Part shown: positions 1 through 5,297 of the stretch, piece after piece
Position numbering within the stretch: position 1 is the stretch's first letter
Layout of the letters: the number at the start of each line of letters is the position of its first letter
Source of the DNA: an uncultured beta proteobacterium
Lineage (GTDB): Bacteria; Pseudomonadota; Gammaproteobacteria; Burkholderiales; Burkholderiaceae_C
NCBI GenBank assembly: GCA_903859265.1
Contig: CAIOLZ010000054.1
Coordinates: forward strand, 1-8,546
Direction of reading: 5' to 3'
Length of the DNA stretch: 8,546 bases
The notes under the pieces: generated by a model
The model's input: the letters and a program-made list of their open reading frames with translations, nothing else
What the model was told of the DNA's origin: nothing
Databases searched by the model: none
Translations under genes and position numbers: made by a program

Positions 1-245
1 GCGCCATTGCGCGGTGTCCCGGTCCACCAGCAAATGGCCAGAAAAAAAGGCAGTGCAAACAGCATCCGGTACATGATCAGTGTCACGGCATCGACGCCAT
101 GGCGGTAAGCCAGCTTGACGATGATGGCCTTGGCACTGAACGCAATGGCCCCCACCAGAGCCAGGACCAGCCCGGCTGCGCGGTGCTGGGATGGGGCTCC
201 AGCGGTGGCCGCGAGCGCAACGGACAAGGGCTTGTTTTTGTACAT
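1..245 (-). CDS. DMT/EamA-family membrane transporter, N-terminal part (cut by window edge)
   Basis: The reverse strand from the ATG at 245 reads open to the window edge, giving 81 full codons with no stop. The protein starts MYKNKPLSVAL, has a polar stretch to about residue 23, then two hydrophobic segments (about 24-46, with AFSAKAIIVKLAY, and 54-74, with TLIMYRMLFALPFFLA). The order TM1, short loop with a Gly-Val-Asp turn, then TM2 carrying a YR-M motif is typical of the first EamA repeat in drug/metabolite-type permeases of the inner membrane, usually about 290-300 residues with ten helices. The substrate cannot be told. No Shine-Dalgarno precedes the ATG; the bases before it are C-rich, and an in-frame GTG lies 24 bases upstream. 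It is divergent from the exonuclease gene, and its leader contains an inverted repeat (251-291). The family call is by motif and hydropathy only. Confidence 0.75.
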   Translation of the reverse strand, partial: MYKNKPLSVALAATAGAPSQHRAAGLVLALVGAIAFSAKAIIVKLAYRHGVDAVTLIMYRMLFALPFFLAICWWTGTPRNG

Positions 246-250
246 TGGGG

Positions 251-291
251 GGGTATTGTGACCGGTCACCGGACCCGATCGGTAAATACCC
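251..291. promoter_or_regulatory. Inverted repeat with a perfect 12-base palindrome in a divergent spacer
   Basis: GGGTATT at 251-257 is the exact reverse complement of AATACCC at 285-291. Between them, directly after the left arm, lies GTGACCGGTCAC (258-269), a perfect 12-base palindrome. The spacer (246-347) separates the transporter (minus) from the exonuclease (plus). Two readings are possible. It may be an operator for a dimeric regulator. Or, in the transporter mRNA, the arms may fold so that the stem ends five bases before the ATG. A CACAAT hexamer (minus strand, 255-260) could be a poor -10 box overlapping the palindrome. No regulator family is recognised. The symmetry is seen; the function is inferred. 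Confidence 0.4.
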
Positions 292-347
292 TTGTACTTT
301 GCCGCAGCATCGAATGCACAATCTCCGCGCACACTTTCCACGCTTTT

Positions 348-869
348 ATGTTGCTCCAAGCCAATGCGAAGCCCACCGCGATAGCCACTAGCCCGACCGT
401 TATGGATATCGAGGCATCGGGCTTTGGCAAAAACAGCTACCCGATCGAAGTCGGCTACGTACTCCCATCCGGCCACACCTATTGCACGCTCGTCAAGCCC
501 GAGCCCAACTGGACGCACTGGGACGAGCAAGCGGCACAGACCCACAACATTCCACGCGAGTTACTGGCGCAGCGTGGCATGTCGGCGGCGCTGGTAGCCC
601 AAAAACTCAACGCTGACTTGCGGGGCCAAACCGTTTATTCCGACGGCTGGGCCAACGACTACAGTTGGCTGGGCGCGCTGTACGAAGTCGCTCAGGCATC
701 CCCCGCTTTCCGGCTGGAAAATTTGCGATTGCTGCTGACCGACAATGAAGCCGAACGGTGGCATCTGGTCAAGGCGCAGATCAGTGCCGAACGCGGCGCC
801 CAGCGCCACCGGGCAAGCTCTGACGCGCGGCTGCTGCAACTGACTCTGCAGCGCATTCGCAACCCCTGA
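348..869 (+). CDS. DEDDh-type 3'-5' exonuclease (small RNase T/exonuclease-like domain protein)
   Basis: This is a stand-alone DEDDh exonuclease domain of about 173 residues that would remove nucleotides from 3' ends using two metal ions. The Exo I motif is DIEASG just after a Met at 402-404, followed by SYPIEVGYVL. The Exo II region has YSDGWANDYSWL. Exo III appears as a His followed by four residues and Asp (HRASSD) near the C-terminus, so the catalytic set looks complete. The open frame extends upstream to 99, but that part lies antisense to the transporter and does not resemble the family. The ATG at 348 is chosen because it leaves about 18 residues before the first beta strand; starting at 402 would begin inside Exo I. 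Neither start has a good ribosome binding site. It is first in a run with the SRPBCC gene and dusC. The substrate is unknown. Confidence 0.82.
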   Translation: MLLQANAKPTAIATSPTVMDIEASGFGKNSYPIEVGYVLPSGHTYCTLVKPEPNWTHWDEQAAQTHNIPRELLAQRGMSAALVAQKLNADLRGQTVYSDGWANDYSWLGALYEVAQASPAFRLENLRLLLTDNEAERWHLVKAQISAERGAQRHRASSDARLLQLTLQRIRNP

Positions 870-880
870 AAGGAACTCCA

Positions 881-1351
881 ATGGCCATCAGCGTATCGAT
901 CGATCTGGGATTTGAATTCGATGTCAAGGCAAAGGCAGCCGAGGTTTTTTCCGTGCTCTCGGACGTACCCGTTTCAGCCAGCCACTTCCCCAAAGTGTCC
1001 AGGCTGGTGGACCTTGGATCCGGGGGCTACCGCTGGGAGATGGAAAAAATTGGCGTCGGCTCTGTGAGCATTCAAACCATTTATGCCAGCAAATATGTCA
1101 GCAACGAGGCCAAGGGAACCATTGTCTGGAAGCCCATCAAGGGGGAAGGCAATGCTTTGGTCAGTGGCAGTTGGACCATCAAGGACAACAAGAAATCCAC
1201 CCATCTGGTGCTCGACATCCAGGGAGAGCTCACGCTGCCGCTACCCGGCCTGATGAAGATGGTGGTTGCACCAGTGGTGGAAGCGGAGTTTGAAAAAATG
1301 ACCGAGCAGTACATCGCCAACCTGATCAAACGATTCGGCGGAGAGGCTTGA
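881..1351 (+). CDS. SRPBCC (START/Bet v1-like) family protein
   Basis: The 156-residue protein has the order expected of an SRPBCC ligand-binding fold. A first strand (SIDLGFEFDVKA) is followed by two short helices with AAEVFSVLSDVPVSASHFPKV, a run of beta strands through about residue 115, and a long C-terminal helix (about 120-152, VVAPVVEAEFEKMTEQYIAN). Related proteins are annotated as polyketide cyclase/dehydrase-like or CoxG-like; they bind hydrophobic ligands, and many have no known role. There is no signal peptide, so it is probably cytoplasmic. The start is well supported: AAAGGA lies 7-12 bases before the ATG, and the gene begins 11 bases after the exonuclease stop. Its end overlaps dusC by four bases (TTGA), so translational coupling is likely. 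The ligand cannot be predicted. Confidence 0.8.
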   Translation: MAISVSIDLGFEFDVKAKAAEVFSVLSDVPVSASHFPKVSRLVDLGSGGYRWEMEKIGVGSVSIQTIYASKYVSNEAKGTIVWKPIKGEGNALVSGSWTIKDNKKSTHLVLDIQGELTLPLPGLMKMVVAPVVEAEFEKMTEQYIANLIKRFGGEA

Positions 1352-2334
1352 CGGCCATTTTTCTGGCGCCCATGGAGGGGCTGCTGGACTTCGTATTGCG
1401 CGACGTACTCACGCGCATAGGGGGCATCGACGCTTGCGTCTCCGAGTTCATCCGGGTCACCAATACGCTCATGCCGGAACGCACCTTTTTACGGGTCGTT
1501 CCCGAGTTGCTCACTGGTGGCAAAACGCGGGCCGGTATTCCCGTGCATGCGCAATTGCTGGGCTCGGATCCGGTTTGCATGGCAGAAAACGCTGCGCGAT
1601 TGGCCAATCTGGGGCCCGCCGGCATCGACCTGAACTTCGGCTGTCCTGCCAAGGTCGTGAACCGCCACGGCGGAGGTGCCGCTTTGCTGGAACATCCCGA
1701 GTTGCTCACCCGCATCGTCGGGGAGGTTCGCCGTGCGGTGCCGGCCGCAATGCCGGTTACCGCCAAGATGCGGCTCGGTCTCCACGATGACCGGCGCGCC
1801 GAAGAATGTGCTCTGGCGATTCAGGAAGGCGGCGCCAGCCGGATTGTGGTCCATGGGCGCACCAAAGCCGACGCCTACCGCCCGCCAGCTTACTGGAGCC
1901 GGATTGCCGACATCCGTGCCGTGCTACGCATCCCGGTTGTCGCCAATGGAGAAATCTGGACAGTGCAGGATGCGCTGCGCTGCCGGGCCGAATCCGGCTG
2001 CAGCGATCTGATGATTGGCAGAGGATTGGTGACGGACCCCGGCCTGGCGCTTTCGATCGCCGCCAGCGGCAAAACAGGGCTTGCTGCCGGCGTACTTTGG
2101 CAGGACCTGCAGCCGCACTTCGCGGATTTTTGGCACACCGTTCGCACACAACTGGAGCCCCGTCAACAGGCCGGGCGTCTCAAGCAGTGGTTGAACTTTT
2201 TGCGCCGGCGCTACCCGCAGGCGCAACAGGCCTACGATGATCTGAAAGCTGTCACCGATCCGCGTGCCGTTGACACGTGGATGGCGCGCAATACGATGGA
2301 ACGCGTCGGGGAGCCGCTCAGAGCGGTTGCTTGA
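1348..2334 (+). CDS. dusC: tRNA-dihydrouridine(16) synthase DusC
   Basis: This FMN-dependent enzyme reduces uridine to dihydrouridine in the tRNA D-loop, at position 16 in the E. coli DusC family, using NADPH. The 328-residue product begins with the FMN-barrel strand IFLAPMEGLLD. It has the catalytic cysteine in LNFGCPAKVVN (Cys99), a DusC-style NRHGGGAALL stretch, TAKMRLG (Lys140), VHGRTK (His169), PVVANGEIW (about 197-204) and the phosphate-binding MIGRG (about 222-226). A helical C-terminal domain follows (about 250-320, with RLKQWLNFLRRRYP). E. coli DusC is of similar length. The start must be the TTG at 1348 because the next ATG lies inside the first strand; GGAGAGG sits just upstream but very close. 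It overlaps the SRPBCC gene by four bases and the convergent GNAT gene by 17. Confidence 0.95.
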   Translation: MTAIFLAPMEGLLDFVLRDVLTRIGGIDACVSEFIRVTNTLMPERTFLRVVPELLTGGKTRAGIPVHAQLLGSDPVCMAENAARLANLGPAGIDLNFGCPAKVVNRHGGGAALLEHPELLTRIVGEVRRAVPAAMPVTAKMRLGLHDDRRAEECALAIQEGGASRIVVHGRTKADAYRPPAYWSRIADIRAVLRIPVVANGEIWTVQDALRCRAESGCSDLMIGRGLVTDPGLALSIAASGKTGLAAGVLWQDLQPHFADFWHTVRTQLEPRQQAGRLKQWLNFLRRRYPQAQQAYDDLKAVTDPRAVDTWMARNTMERVGEPLRAVA

Positions 2335-2842
2335 GCCGGATTTCTTCGACTTTGACCGGGCCCATGGGCACGGTTTTGGCACTCGACATTTCGCGCTTGA
2401 AACCGGCGAGTTCGTGAAAACGCATGGCGCGGTCATTGGCAATCGGTATCCAGACCGAGACATGGGTGCAGCCTTCTTCCTGCAAGCCTTCCCGGGCGGC
2501 ATCCCAGAGTGCAAGACCAACCCCTTTGGACCAGTAGGCCGGAGCCACATAGATGTCCCAAATCTCGCCCATGGTGGGCGGCGTTCCCTTGTCCCGGGAA
2601 CGGTCAAAACCGACAAATCCGATAATCTTGTCGCCATCCATGGCAACCTGGACCTGGGGCTCCGCGTATTCGATGGCTTCACGCCAGTAGGCAGTGCCTT
2701 TTTCCTGCGGCACCGGGGGCACCGGTGAGCCGGTTTGCATGGCCTTGAATGCTTGGGCCGCAGTGGCTGCGTAGAGTTCGGCAATTTGCTTGGCGTCGCG
2801 CAGGGTCGCTGGGCGTACTTGAATGGTTGTCGTGCTGGACAT
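2318..2842 (-). CDS. GNAT-family N-acetyltransferase
   Basis: The 174-residue protein is a single GNAT domain, which transfers an acetyl group from acetyl-CoA to an amine. It opens with the typical strand TIQVRPATLRDAKQIAELY (about residues 6-24). Strands 2-4 follow (VQVAMDGDKIIGFVGF, then EIWDIYVAP at about 93-101). Acetyl-CoA motif A reads YWSKGVGLALWDAA (about 103-116), with Trp104 where Gln or Arg is most usual. Motif B is NDRAMRFHELAGF (about 136-148). The acceptor, whether small molecule or protein N-terminus, cannot be told. The ATG at 2842 is chosen because it begins right before the first strand; no clear Shine-Dalgarno is present. It is convergent with dusC (17-base overlap) and divergent from the ferredoxin gene, so it is probably transcribed alone. 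Confidence 0.9.
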   Translation of the reverse strand: MSSTTTIQVRPATLRDAKQIAELYAATAAQAFKAMQTGSPVPPVPQEKGTAYWREAIEYAEPQVQVAMDGDKIIGFVGFDRSRDKGTPPTMGEIWDIYVAPAYWSKGVGLALWDAAREGLQEEGCTHVSVWIPIANDRAMRFHELAGFKREMSSAKTVPMGPVKVEEIRLKQPL

Positions 2843-2893
2843 GGGTGGGTTTAAGCTAGCGCAGATTTAAAAAGACACGGATTGTCGCCGCAA

Positions 2894-3268
2894 ATGCATG
2901 ACCCCCTCCCAGACCCGACCCGCGGTGTGAGCGCCGAAGCCGAGTGCAAGGCACCCCAAAACGATGGCACAACCGTGCAATGGACAGTGCTGCTCAATCC
3001 CGCCGGCCTTGCATTTGACGCTCCCCCGGGTGTACCACTGTTACAGGCGGCTGAGCAGGCGGGAATCGACATGCCAAGCTCTTGTCGCAATGGCACCTGC
3101 CGCACCTGTCTGTGCCGGTTGCTTGCCGGGGCGGTCACGCACCTGGTGGACTGGCCGGGCTTGAGCGCAGAGGAAAAGGCGGACGGATTTATCCTGCCAT
3201 GTGTGGCCCTGGCCCAGTCGGACTTGACAATTTTGCAGCCGCACGCCCGCGCTCTGTTCGACCACTGA
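2894..3268 (+). CDS. [2Fe-2S] plant-type ferredoxin
   Basis: This 124-residue electron carrier has a plant/adrenodoxin-like ferredoxin fold. The cluster ligands are visible as Cys64-x4-Cys69-x2-Cys72 (SSCRNGTCRTC) and Cys103 (ILPCVA), 31 residues after Cys72, the normal spacing. An extra Cys74 sits just after the loop. The stretch DWPGLSAEEKADGFILPCVALAQSDL resembles the ferredoxin domains of flavin reductases, but here the domain stands alone with no FAD/NAD part. About 28 residues precede the fold. The ATG at 2894 is preferred to an in-frame TTG at 2882. There is no signal peptide, so it should be cytoplasmic. Its stop is immediately followed by the ATG of the cytochrome gene, implying a shared transcript. 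The redox partner is not identified. Confidence 0.9.
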   Translation: MHDPLPDPTRGVSAEAECKAPQNDGTTVQWTVLLNPAGLAFDAPPGVPLLQAAEQAGIDMPSSCRNGTCRTCLCRLLAGAVTHLVDWPGLSAEEKADGFILPCVALAQSDLTILQPHARALFDH

Positions 3269-5245
3269 ATGCGACTCGTGTCAACCGCTTGCACCACCTT
3301 TTCAAACCCCTGGCAGGCCTTGCTGAAAGCCGCGCGTCTCGTCGCGGCGGGTCTCCTGCTCTGCTCCACGGCACATGGCAGCGCGGCCGACACCGCACCG
3401 TTCCAAGACACCATGGCAGAGCGCACCCGCAGTTGCACGGCATGCCATGGGGCGCAAGGCCGTGCAGGACCGGATGGTTATTACCCCAGACTGGCCGGCA
3501 AACCTGCCGACTACCTTTACAACCAGCTCACGGGCTTTCAACAGGGGCGGCGGCACTATGCGCCGATGGAGCGACTGATCAGCACGCTCGATGCGCGCTA
3601 CCTGCGTGAAATTGCAGACTATTTTTCCGCACTGACACTGCCCTATGCAGCGCCCAAAAATGCAGCCTCGCAAAGCCTCAATGCTGCAAGCGCGAAACGC
3701 GCACAAACGCTCGTGCGCAATGGGGACGCGGCGCGCGGGCTGCCGGCCTGCGCCCAATGCCACGGCACTGCCCTAACGGGTACCCGACCCGATGTCCCGG
3801 GCCTGCTTGGACTGCCGGCAGACTACATCAATGCCCAGCTCGGCGGCTGGCGCAACGGGCAGCGCGCGGCGCTGGCACCGGACTGCATGGCCAAAGTGGT
3901 GCAGCGTCTAAGCCCCGACGACATCAGCGCCCTGGCCGATTGGCTGTCCGCCCAGACTTTGCCCAGCTCCGACAAGCCGGCAGACAGGCGGCCCGCTGGC
4001 GTCAATGGCGCATCCGCTATCGACCAACCCGGCTGGCAATGCGGCAGGGTACAGACCAAGCGCGACCCTGGCGCCGGCGCGGCACCGCCCCCTGCGGCAA
4101 ACGCCCAGTTGGTAGCGCGCGGCGCCTATCTGGCCAGCGTAGGCAACTGCGCGCTCTGCCACACCGCGCCTGGTGGTGTGCCCTATGCAGGAGGCCGACC
4201 CATCGACACGCCGTTTGGTGCGGTCATGTCGAGCAACCTTACCAGCGACAAGAATGCGGGCATCGGCCAGTGGAACGCCAACGATTTCTGGCAGGCCCTG
4301 CACCTGGGCATCAGCAAAGACGGCCACGCCCTGTACCCGGCATTTCCCTACACCAGCTACACCCGCGTCAGCCGCGACGATGCGGATGCCATATTTGCCT
4401 ATTTGCAAACACTGCCGCCGTCGCCCCAACCCAACCAGCCACACCGGCTGCTTTGGCCCTACAGCAACGGCCTGGCCCTGAAGGCCTGGCGCTGGATGTA
4501 TTTCAAACCCATGGAGCACGATAGCACCGTGCAACGCGGTGACTATCTGGTCAACGGTCTGGGGCACTGCGAGGCTTGCCATGCGGAGCGCAACTTTCTG
4601 GGTGCTCCCAAAACCGTTTCGGCCAACAACGCCGGCGGATATGAATTGCCAGCCAGTGGCTGGTATGCGCCGCCCCTGCATCCCTCAGCGCTGCAGCCGT
4701 GGAGTACTGAACAACTGCAAGCTTTTCTGCAAACCGGGGCTTCGGCAAACGGCTACGCCGCAGGGCCGATGGCGGAAGTGGTGCAGCACGGGACGCAATA
4801 CCTGACGCCTGCCGATGCGATGGCCATGGCTAATTACCTCAAAGGCCAGACCCCTGTGGTCACCGCGCTCGGGGGATACGGGCAGTCAGCGCATGGCACG
4901 CAGGCCAACCCGAAGGGCGCACGCCTGTACGACCAGGTCTGCGCCGAATGCCACGGCAAATCCGGTGAAGGCCATCCGGGCGCTTACCCGGCACTTGCGG
5001 CAAACCCCAAGGTCCTGCGCGCCAACACCAACAATCTCGTTTTGCAACTGTTGTATGGCGGGTATCCGGCCACAACAGCGGGTAACCCCAGACCATTTGG
5101 CATGCCACCATTTGTACTGAAGCTCAGTGACGCCGACATGGCGGCAGTCCTGAGCTACATCCGCAACAGCTGGGGCAATCACGCGGACAGCGTCAGTGAG
5201 TTTGATATAAACAAATTGCGCACGTCGCTGTCAAAATCGCGCTAG
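3269..5245 (+). CDS. Exported pentaheme cytochrome c: c4-like diheme half fused to a triheme dehydrogenase-type cytochrome half
   Basis: The 658-residue product has five CxxCH heme-attachment sites: residues 56-60 (CTACH), 161-165 (CAQCH), 294-298 (CALCH), 434-438 (CEACH) and 558-562 (CAECH). An N-terminal signal peptide (hydrophobic core about 23-33, likely cleavage near AHGSA) sends it to the periplasm. Residues about 50-230 form two c4-like domains (YPRLAGKPADYLYNQLTGF, then ADYINAQLGGW). A Pro/Ala-rich linker spans about 232-280. Residues about 281-636 resemble the triheme subunit of membrane alcohol or gluconate dehydrogenases (GAYLASVGNCALC, YLVNGLGHCEAC, FGMPPFVLKLSDADM). Likely Met ligands are Met100, Met207, Met501 and Met612; the third heme has no obvious one. 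No C-terminal membrane anchor is seen. No dehydrogenase gene is present in the window. Probable role: passing electrons from a periplasmic dehydrogenase to the respiratory chain. Confidence 0.9.
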   Translation: MRLVSTACTTFSNPWQALLKAARLVAAGLLLCSTAHGSAADTAPFQDTMAERTRSCTACHGAQGRAGPDGYYPRLAGKPADYLYNQLTGFQQGRRHYAPMERLISTLDARYLREIADYFSALTLPYAAPKNAASQSLNAASAKRAQTLVRNGDAARGLPACAQCHGTALTGTRPDVPGLLGLPADYINAQLGGWRNGQRAALAPDCMAKVVQRLSPDDISALADWLSAQTLPSSDKPADRRPAGVNGASAIDQPGWQCGRVQTKRDPGAGAAPPPAANAQLVARGAYLASVGNCALCHTAPGGVPYAGGRPIDTPFGAVMSSNLTSDKNAGIGQWNANDFWQALHLGISKDGHALYPAFPYTSYTRVSRDDADAIFAYLQTLPPSPQPNQPHRLLWPYSNGLALKAWRWMYFKPMEHDSTVQRGDYLVNGLGHCEACHAERNFLGAPKTVSANNAGGYELPASGWYAPPLHPSALQPWSTEQLQAFLQTGASANGYAAGPMAEVVQHGTQYLTPADAMAMANYLKGQTPVVTALGGYGQSAHGTQANPKGARLYDQVCAECHGKSGEGHPGAYPALAANPKVLRANTNNLVLQLLYGGYPATTAGNPRPFGMPPFVLKLSDADMAAVLSYIRNSWGNHADSVSEFDINKLRTSLSKSR

Positions 5246-5297
5246 AGCAAGTCTCCGGCAAATACCTTTTCTGATCAGCTACCCCACAAAAAAACGC

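Noticed and set aside
99..347. Upstream extension of the exonuclease reading frame to an ATG at 99
   Set aside because: It would run antisense across the transporter start. Its product is low-complexity and unlike the exonuclease fold, and the family normally begins shortly before the Exo I motif.
1924..2784. Minus-strand open frame (286 codons) across dusC and the GNAT gene
   Set aside because: It overlaps two well-supported genes in a different frame, and its product is Pro/Arg-rich with no family resemblance.
2882..2893. TTG at 2882 as the ferredoxin start
   Set aside because: An in-frame ATG follows four codons later; neither has a clear ribosome binding site, so the ATG is preferred. 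The difference does not affect the fold.
2843..2893. Divergent promoters between the GNAT and ferredoxin genes
   Set aside because: The spacer must hold promoter elements and has an AT-rich patch around 2863-2875. However, I could not find a convincing -35/-10 pair on either strand.
3297..3370. Lipoprotein signal in the cytochrome N-terminus (Cys32 after a hydrophobic run)
   Set aside because: The residue before Cys32 is Leu, which does not fit a lipobox. A standard signal peptide cleaved near Ala-His-Gly-Ser-Ala fits better.
3757..4524. Plus-strand open frame (255 codons) inside the cytochrome gene
   Set aside because: It is a +1/+2 shadow of the heme protein. The product is Arg/Pro/His-rich with no conserved motif, and the heme motifs are all in the other frame.
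5206..5211. TATAAA near the end of the cytochrome gene as a promoter for the kinase
   Set aside because: No acceptable -35 hexamer lies 16-18 bases upstream, and AT-rich hexamers at gene ends are common; support is too weak to list.
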